DNA of 8,111 nt. Origin: DATBWZ01 sp036514535. GTDB lineage: Bacteria; JAMCPX01; DATBWZ01. The notes under the pieces were generated by a model. The model did no database searches, was not told where the DNA came from, and was given only the letters and a program-made list of their open reading frames with translations. The stretch lies in contig DATBWZ010000012.1 of the NCBI GenBank assembly GCA_036514535.1, forward strand, positions 1 through 8,111. The letters run 5' to 3'. Positions 1-4,892 of the stretch are shown piece after piece; the first letter of the stretch is position 1; the number at the start of each line of letters is the position of its first letter. The translations under genes and the position numbers were made by a program.

Positions 1-576
1 AAGGATGGCAGCATAGAAAACGCTCCAACACTTGAACTCCTTGCAAAGAGCGCGGTCTCTCACGCAGAGGCCGGCGCGGATATTGTTGCTCCGTCCGATA
101 TGATGGATGGAAGGGTGGCTGCCATTAGAAAAGCGCTTGACAGGCAAAGATTTGTTGATACCCCTATAATGTCCTACGCAGCAAAGTATGCCAGCGCTTT
201 CTACGGACCATTCCGTGATGCCGCTGAGTCAACTCCAAAATTCGGCGACAGGAAAACGCATCAGATGGATCCGGCAAATGTGCGCGAGGCGCTGCGCGAG
301 GTTGCACTTGATATTGAGGAGGGAGCGGATATTGTAATGGTAAAACCAGCGCTTGCCTACCTGGATGTGATTTACCGGATAAGGCGGAAATTCAATGTCC
401 CGGTTGCTGCCTACAATGTAAGCGGAGAATACTCCATGGTAAAGGCTGCAGCAAGAAATGGCTGGGTTGACGGAGAAAAGATTATGCTGGAAATCCTCAC
501 TGCAATAAAAAGGGCGGGAGCGGATATGATACTTACATATTTTGCCAGGGAAGCGGCAAGGTTATTGAAAAAGTAA
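1..576 (+). CDS. hemB: Porphobilinogen synthase (delta-aminolevulinic acid dehydratase), 3' part
   Basis: HemB condenses two molecules of 5-aminolevulinate into porphobilinogen, an early cytosolic step of haem and tetrapyrrole synthesis. The frame is open from base 1, so the start lies outside the window; about 191 C-terminal residues of a usual 320-340 are visible. Both Schiff-base lysines of the family can be seen: one in MSYAAKYASAFYGPFRDA (codon 184-186) and one in the signature GADIVMVKPALAY (codon 343-345). The upstream metal-binding region, which would show zinc or magnesium dependence, is missing. The start of the visible part (APSDMMDGRVAAIR) is also typical of the family. The next gene begins four bases after the stop, so hemB probably heads or sits within an operon with the TPR gene. 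Identification is essentially certain. Confidence 0.97.
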   Translation, partial: KDGSIENAPTLELLAKSAVSHAEAGADIVAPSDMMDGRVAAIRKALDRQRFVDTPIMSYAAKYASAFYGPFRDAAESTPKFGDRKTHQMDPANVREALREVALDIEEGADIVMVKPALAYLDVIYRIRRKFNVPVAAYNVSGEYSMVKAAARNGWVDGEKIMLEILTAIKRAGADMILTYFAREAARLLKK

Positions 577-580
577 GGCG

Positions 581-1282
581 ATGTTTTTCAGGATTGCAAA
601 ATTTATCCCTGTTTTATTTTTGTTAACATTTTGGAATGTTTTTGCGCTTGAAGGTGATGCCAAGGATAAGAATGCCGGGGCTGTTCAGAAGCACATCTCC
701 TTGGGATACCAGTTACTTGTACAGGGGCAGCCTGAAAAAGCGATAGAAGAGTTCAGGCTTGCAATAAAAATAAAGCCAAGAGCCCCCGCGCCGCTTATTG
801 CAATCGGGGATGCCTATCTTGCCATGGCAAAGTTTAATGAAGCGATAGACTATTATAAAAAAGCCGCAGAGATAGACAGCAGGAACGCAGTCCTGTACAG
901 GAGCCTTGGAATGGCATACAGTTACGGCGGCGATAATGATTCTGCGGTTAAGATGTGGGATAAAGCCTCCGGTTTGGATCCTAAGATGCCATTGCTCCAT
1001 TACAATATCGGAGTGCATTATATGCAGAAGGAGGATTTCAAGAAGGCGCGTGACGAGTTTATCAAGGAGACAAAGATAAATCCTCAGGATACTCAAAGTT
1101 ATTTTAACCTTGCCATATGTTACGGGAATATGGAGGATGAGGACAATATGATGCGCGCGTTCCAGGATTATCTTAAGATTGAACAAGATGCTGCAAGGCT
1201 CAGTGAAAACAGAGAGAAAATAGAACTTATTCAAAAAGTTTTTGAAACTGAAAAAAATAAACAGAAGGCATCAGAGAAATAG
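581..1282 (+). CDS. Exported TPR-repeat protein
   Basis: This is a 233-residue protein of unknown specific role. Residues 1-22 look like a signal peptide: Arg and Lys near the start, a hydrophobic core, and a VFA cleavage-type end before LEG. The mature part is therefore probably periplasmic, although retention as an uncleaved anchor is possible. About five consecutive 34-residue tetratricopeptide repeats follow, near 38-71, 72-105, 106-139, 140-173 and 174-207, with the usual G/A-Y and A-I/A-x-x-F/Y spacing. The tail is charged and Lys/Glu rich. TPR arrays are protein-binding scaffolds, so no enzyme activity is expected. The start is fixed by an in-frame stop at 566-568; ATG 581 is the first start codon after it. 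The ribosome site is weak (TAAGG only two bases before the ATG), which suggests translational coupling to hemB four bases upstream. The partner is unknown. Confidence 0.88.
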   Translation: MFFRIAKFIPVLFLLTFWNVFALEGDAKDKNAGAVQKHISLGYQLLVQGQPEKAIEEFRLAIKIKPRAPAPLIAIGDAYLAMAKFNEAIDYYKKAAEIDSRNAVLYRSLGMAYSYGGDNDSAVKMWDKASGLDPKMPLLHYNIGVHYMQKEDFKKARDEFIKETKINPQDTQSYFNLAICYGNMEDEDNMMRAFQDYLKIEQDAARLSENREKIELIQKVFETEKNKQKASEK

Positions 1283-1284
1283 CA

Positions 1285-1467
1285 ATGCTTCTGTATAAAG
1301 TTGTGGAGACAAGCACTGTTACCGATCAGGAACTTGAAAATGTCATCAACGAATGGGTTGGTAAAGGGTGGCGTTTTGACGGAATTCAGTTTGCAATGCG
1401 GGATACATCAAAGCGTCCAGCAATGGGCTTTGTTATATTTACAAAGGAAGAAGCCTCCAAAGAATGA
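1285..1467 (+). CDS. Small DUF4177-like protein
   Basis: This is a 60-residue soluble protein without cysteines, signal peptide or membrane segment. The pattern KVVETSTVTDQELENVINEW, then GWRFDGIQFAMRD, then PAMGFVIFTKE resembles the small DUF4177 family, whose members have a short beta-strand, helix, then beta-strand layout and no established function. The family assignment is from memory of the motif (a Trp-rich G-W-x-F-D/E core) and was not searched. It starts two bases after the stop of the TPR gene, so it is almost certainly translated from the same mRNA and may be the last gene of the hemB operon. No strong ribosome site is visible, again suggesting coupling. No terminator hairpin follows it directly. 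Confidence 0.75.
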   Translation: MLLYKVVETSTVTDQELENVINEWVGKGWRFDGIQFAMRDTSKRPAMGFVIFTKEEASKE

Positions 1468-1552
1468 AGATTCTAGTTAACTTCCAGCGACCTTATACTC
1501 GCCACGACGGGACGCCCTTACCAAATTGATACCCATTATTCTTAAAATTCTC

Positions 1553-1581
1553 TTGACTTAGGTGTATCACCAGTGTTACAC
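1553..1581 (+). promoter_or_regulatory. Probable sigma-70 promoter of the toxin-antitoxin operon
   Basis: A near-consensus -35 box TTGACT (1553-1558) is followed after 17 bases by a weak -10 TTACAC (1576-1581). It lies just ahead of the antitoxin gene and is covered by the palindrome at 1560-1583, as expected of an autorepressed toxin-antitoxin promoter. The -10 is poor, so the exact register is uncertain. Confidence 0.5.
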
Positions 1582-1583
1582 CT
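1560..1583. promoter_or_regulatory. Palindromic operator for the antitoxin/toxin repressor
   Basis: Seven-base inverted arms AGGTGTA (1560-1566) and TACACCT (1577-1583) flank a ten-base spacer. The same stretch also reads as two near-identical nine-base sites, GTGTATCAC (1562-1570) and GTGTTACAC (1573-1581). Their starts are 11 bases apart, about one helical turn, and each is itself nearly palindromic. This is the arrangement expected for two ribbon-helix-helix dimers bound side by side. Its overlap with the -35/-10 spacer suggests autorepression by the downstream antitoxin. The symmetry is seen directly; the binding protein is inferred. Confidence 0.6.
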
Positions 1584-1587
1584 TAAT

Positions 1588-1596
1588 AAGGAGGTG
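1588..1596 (+). promoter_or_regulatory. Strong ribosome binding site that sets the antitoxin start
   Basis: AAGGAGGTG is an almost perfect Shine-Dalgarno sequence. Its GGAGG core ends six bases before ATG 1601. It decides the antitoxin start in favour of ATG 1601 over the in-frame ATG at 1562, which lies inside the operator. Confidence 0.85.
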
Positions 1597-1600
1597 TGAA

Positions 1601-1825
1601 ATGCCTGCGAAAAATCCAAGAATCAATGTGGTGATAGAAAAACCATTTTATAACATTGTCAGGTACTTGGCGAATAGAGATAAAACTTCTCTATCTTTGA
1701 AGGTTCGCGATCTTATAAAGGAGGCACTGGAGATAGAGGAGGACATTGCTCTTAGCAGATTTGCGGAGAAGAGGGAAAAGACATTTTCACACAAAGCAGC
1801 ATTAAAACACAATAAGGTGTGGTGA
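1601..1825 (+). CDS. Type II antitoxin, ribbon-helix-helix/RelB-like
   Basis: This is a 74-residue antitoxin. Its expected role is to bind and neutralise the toxin encoded directly downstream and to repress their shared promoter. Residues 7-43 look like a ribbon-helix-helix DNA-binding domain: a short strand RINVVIE, a first helix around 16-27, and a second helix SLKVRDLIKEALEIEED. The C-terminal part (residues 50-74) is charged and ends in HNKVW, like the S/H-x-x-V-W tail seen in many RelB/ParD-type antitoxins that wrap the toxin. The start at 1601 is chosen for the strong ribosome site just upstream. The stop TGA (1823-1825) directly abuts the toxin start codon. The exact antitoxin subfamily is not certain, but the pairing with a RelE/ParE-fold gene makes the role convincing. 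Confidence 0.85.
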   Translation: MPAKNPRINVVIEKPFYNIVRYLANRDKTSLSLKVRDLIKEALEIEEDIALSRFAEKREKTFSHKAALKHNKVW

Positions 1826-2104
1826 TTGTATTTTAATGTTCTTTATCATCCTAATGTTAAAAAAGATTTAGCGAAAATTAATTCAAAAGTCGGGACTCAA
1901 ATCAAGAGAGCGGTTGAGAATCGGCTGAGAAAGTCACCCGAACAATATGGAGAGCCACTCAGAAAAACACTGAAAGGATACTGGAAGTTAAGAGTAGGGA
2001 ATTACAGGATTGTGTTTAAAATTAATGGTAATGAAATCTGGATCCTTGGTATTATGCATAGAAAAAATGTCTATAAAGAGGTAAACAGAAGAAAGAATTA
2101 TTAA
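1826..2104 (+). CDS. Type II toxin of the RelE/ParE superfamily
   Basis: This is a 92-residue basic protein. The pattern is typical of the RelE/ParE fold: an N-terminal strand with YHPNVKKDLAKI, a helix pair, then PLRKTLKGYWKLRVGNYRIVF (residues 44-64) and a closing IMHRKNVYKE (76-85). Arg56, Arg61, His78, Arg79 and Tyr83 lie where RelE-type ribosome-dependent RNases carry their basic and Tyr active-site residues. ParE-type gyrase poisons share the fold, so the target (mRNA or gyrase) cannot be settled by eye; the HRK-x-V-Y ending slightly favours RelE. The start is TTG, immediately after the antitoxin TGA, with AAGGTG (1814-1819) six bases upstream. A weak start codon and stop-to-start contact should keep toxin output below antitoxin output and couple the two. 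The gene appears intact. Confidence 0.87.
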   Translation: MYFNVLYHPNVKKDLAKINSKVGTQIKRAVENRLRKSPEQYGEPLRKTLKGYWKLRVGNYRIVFKINGNEIWILGIMHRKNVYKEVNRRKNY

Positions 2105-2127
2105 TTAATGAGCATTAAAATTTTTTT
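2105..2127 (+). terminator. Weak intrinsic terminator after the toxin gene
   Basis: TTAATG (2105-2110) pairs with CATTAA (2113-2118), followed by a seven-T run at 2121-2127. The stem is short, A/T rich and has only a two-base loop, so in practice the end pair would open. It begins at the base after the toxin stop codon. Termination efficiency is doubtful. Confidence 0.35.
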
Positions 2128-2139
2128 ACCACTGAAAAT

Positions 2140-2301
2140 CAACTCCACGGCAACCTCGTTGCTCTCGCGGATGTTATGCTGGATTTGAATAAGAAACTTC
2201 AGGTTGCCAGAGGCAGCGAAAAAGAGCAATTACAGTGCCAGATTTAAAAGTCCGACAGGGAGATTGATGAGATTGTTTGCAAACTTTATGGGATTGCGGG
2301 G
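2140..2301 (+). pseudogene. Remnant of an Eco57I-type (type IIG) restriction-modification enzyme C-terminus
   Basis: In the frame that contains ATG 2176, the conceptual translation runs QLHGNLVALADVMLDLNKK, LQVARGSEKEQLQCQI, an in-frame TAA at 2245-2247, then KSDREIDEIVCKLYGIAG. From memory, this matches the extreme C-terminal helix region of Eco57I/TaqI-like methyltransferase-endonuclease proteins, which carry a pattern like V-x-x-M-L-x-L-x-K-x-L, then Q-R-Q-I, then D-x-x-I-D-x-L-V-Y-x-L-Y-G-L. Both halves are in the same frame on either side of the stop, so the damage in this stretch is a point nonsense change and not a frameshift. Nothing of the upstream methyltransferase is present; the frame is closed at 2116-2118. 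The residual reading ends against the stop of the convergent cyclase gene. No function is expected. The family match was not searched. Confidence 0.62.
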
Positions 2302-2305
2302 TTGC

Positions 2306-3403
2306 TCACGCCAGGGCTATGTTGTCTCTTCCGGATTCTTTAACCCTGTACATTGCCATATCTGCGTTGCGTATTAGATCCAATTTGGTAATTGCGTCAT
2401 CAGGAAAGGTGGATATTCCAAAACTCGCTGTAATCTTTATGTTGAGGTCGCTTCCGCCAAAGATGTGATCCTGAAATGATTTTCTTATACGTTTTGTAAC
2501 TTCAAATGCGGGATTTTTATTTGTCTCCGGAAGTACAACAACAAACTCGTCTCCTCCGTATCTTGTTGCGATATCCGTTTCCCGAAGATTTGATTTCAGT
2601 ACTTCAGCGGTTTCCTTCAGAACATGACTGCCTATAAGATGGCCGTAATTATCATTGACTTTTTTAAAGTAATCTAAATCAAGAAAAATGATAGAGAAAG
2701 AGAGGTTATATCTCTGCGATCTGATTATTTCTGAGTCAATGACCTGGTGGAGAAACCGTGGATTGAAAAGCCCGGTTACATCATCGGTTATAGTCAGTTC
2801 CTGGACTTTTAGAAAATACCTTGCGTTCTCAATTGCTATTGCGGCATAATCCGCTATTGTTTGCAAAAACACCAGGTCGCTCTCTTCAAAAGCGCCCTCA
2901 TCAAGGGTGTTTATAAGTTCTATCACACCGCGGACCTTGCCCTTGCTTTTAAGCGGAACGCATACTATTGAACGGGTATTAAAATTCGCTGTTTCGTCAA
3001 TTCTCCTGGAAAAACGCTTGTCCTCCAGGGTGTTTTCAATTATCAACGGTTTGCCGTTTTTTGCTACCATTCCAGCAATGCCTTCTCCTATTTTGATTCT
3101 GACATCTTTTAACTTCTCGGCGCGTTCGCCCACAACAACTTCGAAATAAAGTTCCATTGTTTTTTCGTCAACAAGCAGCAATGACCAGTCTTTCGGCTTA
3201 AGAATCTCTGTGATCTTCTGCATTATTATTGAAAGCACCTCTTTGATGTCCAAACTGGAGGTAATTGTTTTGCCGATTTCGTTAAATAGGGAAATATCCT
3301 CTACGGCTCTTTTTGTAGTGTTTTTTTCTGTTAGTGTCTTCAAAATTAACCTATTCTTTGTTATTCTATCAGCAATTATGTTAAAAATCAACCAATTTGT
3401 CAA
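2306..3403 (-). CDS. GAF-domain diguanylate cyclase (GGDEF)
   Basis: This cytosolic signalling enzyme is expected to make cyclic di-GMP from two GTP. The 365 residues contain a GAF sensor domain at about 39-195 and a GGDEF domain at about 203-365, joined by a short helix. The GGDEF domain has the metal/GTP motif D242-L-D-x-F-K, the catalytic R-Y-G-G-D-E-F at 281-287, and an inhibitory-site R274-E-T-D277 exactly five residues before GGDEF. It should therefore be active and product-inhibited. No membrane segment is seen, so the GAF domain presumably senses a small cytosolic ligand. The start is uncertain: TTG 3403 has only a distant AGGAAA, while TTG 3343 (residue 21) has AGG six bases upstream; neither choice affects a domain. 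It begins nine bases after the aroK stop and is thus probably the third gene of the aroE operon. Confidence 0.93.
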   Translation of the reverse strand: MTNWLIFNIIADRITKNRLILKTLTEKNTTKRAVEDISLFNEIGKTITSSLDIKEVLSIIMQKITEILKPKDWSLLLVDEKTMELYFEVVVGERAEKLKDVRIKIGEGIAGMVAKNGKPLIIENTLEDKRFSRRIDETANFNTRSIVCVPLKSKGKVRGVIELINTLDEGAFEESDLVFLQTIADYAAIAIENARYFLKVQELTITDDVTGLFNPRFLHQVIDSEIIRSQRYNLSFSIIFLDLDYFKKVNDNYGHLIGSHVLKETAEVLKSNLRETDIATRYGGDEFVVVLPETNKNPAFEVTKRIRKSFQDHIFGGSDLNIKITASFGISTFPDDAITKLDLIRNADMAMYRVKESGRDNIALA

Positions 3404-3412
3404 AATTTTGAA

Positions 3413-3940
3413 TTATTTCCTCTGCTGTGCCGACGATTTTTTAAAGTATTTTATTATATTGTCCGCAATCTCTGCAGGTGACAGAAGGGCAGTATTCACA
3501 ATGCTATCCGCCCAGTTCCGATAAAGCGGAAGCCTCTCCTTCAGCACATCCTCAACCTCTTCCCATGACTCTTTGCCCTCCTTTAACGGAGGGCGGGTGT
3601 TTCCATAATGTATCCGGTTGGCAAGGATTTTGGCATCCGCATTAAGAAAAACAACAACCCCATTCTTTTTAAGAAGGTTCATGTTTTCCTTGCGTAGAAT
3701 CACACCTCCGCCGGTATCAATTACGGCATTATCAGTTTCTGCAAGGCTCTCTATTATACGCTGTTCCGCATCTCTGAATGCCTTCCAGCCGTTAAGTTTT
3801 ACGAATTGATTGATGGTTGTCCCTATTTCTTTCTCAAGCAGGGCGTCAGTTCCAATCAAACTAATCCCCATCTTCTGCGCGATGATTTTCCCAATTGTTG
3901 TCTTGCCGGATCCCCTGTAGCCAATCAGGACAATATTCAT
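3413..3940 (-). CDS. aroK: Shikimate kinase
   Basis: AroK phosphorylates shikimate at the 3-hydroxyl with ATP, a step toward chorismate and aromatic amino acids, in the cytosol. The 175-residue length is typical. Visible motifs are the Walker A loop GYRGSGKTT (residues 7-15), the shikimate-binding Asp32 and Arg56 (in AFRDAEQ), the glycine triplet in DTGGGV (77-79), the lid arginine in TRPPL (Arg116), and the R-x-P-x-Y segment at 136-140. One oddity is that the D-x-D pair of well-studied family members reads G30-T-D32 here. The Asp that helps hold magnesium is glycine, while the shikimate-binding Asp is kept. ATG 3940 overlaps the aroE stop in an ATGA, so the two are translationally coupled. 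An alternative small-molecule kinase is possible but unlikely next to aroE. Confidence 0.93.
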   Translation of the reverse strand: MNIVLIGYRGSGKTTIGKIIAQKMGISLIGTDALLEKEIGTTINQFVKLNGWKAFRDAEQRIIESLAETDNAVIDTGGGVILRKENMNLLKKNGVVVFLNADAKILANRIHYGNTRPPLKEGKESWEEVEDVLKERLPLYRNWADSIVNTALLSPAEIADNIIKYFKKSSAQQRK

Positions 3941-4788
3941 TTTTTCATAGCCTTAGCAAAGGCTTTCTTCATAACATTAATGGGAGCTGTTCTTCCGGTA
4001 AAGAGCCTGAACTGCTCTGCTGCCTGGTTTATAAACATATCCGTTCCGCTTACAATCCTGCAGCCCTTTTTGCGCGCACCTTTCAACAGGCGTGTCTCCT
4101 CGGGATTGTAAATCACATCAAAAACAGCCTGTCCTTTTTGTAGAAAATTTGTATTTACTGGCGTTGATTTCAAATACGGATGCATTCCTACTGAAGTAGC
4201 ATTTATTACGATGTCCGCTGCTTTTATAATATTCTTTAGTCTGGCTTTGTTCCATGGACTCCCCATTATCTCAATACTATAATGCCTTCTCAGATCCCCG
4301 ATCAGTTTATCCATTTGGCCTTTCTCAATGCTTGCGATATTAATGCGTTCTACGGCTGATTCTGCAAGGATAAATGCCACAGCCCTTGCAGCGCCGCCCG
4401 ATCCAAGGATGAGCGCGCGTCTGTGTTTAAGCGCGACCCTTTTCTGGCTGAATGACTGCTGCACCCCATGCGCATCAGTATTGTATCCGGAAAGGGTGCC
4501 ATTATCGTTTACTATGGTATTTATTGCCCCGATTTTCTCGGCAAGAGGATCAATCTTGTCAATATATCTCATGGATGCAACCTTGTGGGGTATTGTTACG
4601 CTTACCCCGCGGATTCCCAATGCTCTTAGCCCCCTTATGGCGCCCGCAATGTCTTTTACCTCAAAAGCGGCATACACATAGGATAAGCTCAAGGCAGAGA
4701 AGCACGCATTATGAATAACCGGAGACATTGAGTGTGAAACCGGATTGCCTATGATTCCAACTATTTTTGTTTCAGCAGTGATTGTCAA
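3937..4788 (-). CDS. aroE: Shikimate dehydrogenase
   Basis: AroE reduces 3-dehydroshikimate to shikimate with a nicotinamide cofactor and feeds the kinase encoded next. The 283 residues show the substrate-binding S18-H-S20-x-S-P, catalytic Lys69 in VTIPHK, Asn90 in GAINT, catalytic Asp105 in GYNTD, the nucleotide-binding GSGGAARA (129-136), NATSVGM, and the C-terminal Q-A-A-E-Q-F. The loop after the second Rossmann strand reads A-S-I-E-K-G, where NADP-specific AroE has N-R-T; the arginine that grips the 2'-phosphate is absent. The start is TTG 4788: the frame is closed upstream by a stop inside the promoter, and the first internal Met (residue 21) would remove the substrate loop. No Shine-Dalgarno sequence is visible, and the predicted transcription start is at or within two bases of the TTG. 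Confidence 0.95.
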   Translation of the reverse strand: MTITAETKIVGIIGNPVSHSMSPVIHNACFSALSLSYVYAAFEVKDIAGAIRGLRALGIRGVSVTIPHKVASMRYIDKIDPLAEKIGAINTIVNDNGTLSGYNTDAHGVQQSFSQKRVALKHRRALILGSGGAARAVAFILAESAVERINIASIEKGQMDKLIGDLRRHYSIEIMGSPWNKARLKNIIKAADIVINATSVGMHPYLKSTPVNTNFLQKGQAVFDVIYNPEETRLLKGARKKGCRIVSGTDMFINQAAEQFRLFTGRTAPINVMKKAFAKAMKK

Positions 4789-4795
4789 CTGACCA

Positions 4796-4824
4796 ATTAT
4801 ACTTTATGCTCCCTGCAGAATCAA
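4796..4824 (-). promoter_or_regulatory. Sigma-70 promoter of the aroE-aroK-cyclase operon
   Basis: On the minus strand, TTGATT (4824-4819) is followed after exactly 17 bases by a perfect TATAAT (4801-4796). Transcription would start near 4788-4790, which places the TTG start codon of aroE at or next to the first transcribed base. The boxes are seen directly; activity is inferred. Confidence 0.7.
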
Positions 4825-4844
4825 GAATTTTGCGCTGAATTTGA

Positions 4845-4874
4845 TTGACCGCAATTAAGCGAAAATGATAACAT
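4845..4874 (+). promoter_or_regulatory. Promoter of resB-ccsA
   Basis: TTGACC (4845-4850) is followed after 18 bases by TAACAT (4869-4874), preceded by TG one base earlier (an extended -10). The predicted start near 4881 leaves a leader of only about 12 bases before ATG 4893, with no clear ribosome site. It is divergent from the aroE promoter within the same 104-base gap. Confidence 0.55.
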
Positions 4875-4892
4875 AGACAAAATGGTTGCAAC

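Noticed and set aside
713..1234. A 173-codon open frame antisense to the TPR gene
   Set aside because: It is a shadow of the TPR repeats, with Cys/His/Ile-rich composition, no domain pattern and no ribosome site.
1468..1552. Rho-independent terminator for the hemB operon
   Set aside because: Only three-base pairings such as GGG-ACG-CCC are present, and no T-run follows.
1562..1600. Earlier in-frame ATG at 1562 as the antitoxin start (adding 13 residues)
   Set aside because: It lies inside the operator and upstream of the likely transcription start; ATG 1601 has a near-perfect ribosome site at 1588-1596 and gives a normal antitoxin length.
2277..2468. A 63-codon plus-strand open frame across the end of the cyclase gene
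   Set aside because: It overlaps the conserved end of the GGDEF domain in antisense and is not the frame of the restriction-enzyme remnant.
3806..4718. Several plus-strand open frames opposite aroE and aroK (about 60-117 codons)
   Set aside because: They are shadows of two well-identified genes, rich in Ser/Cys/Pro, with no recognisable motif.
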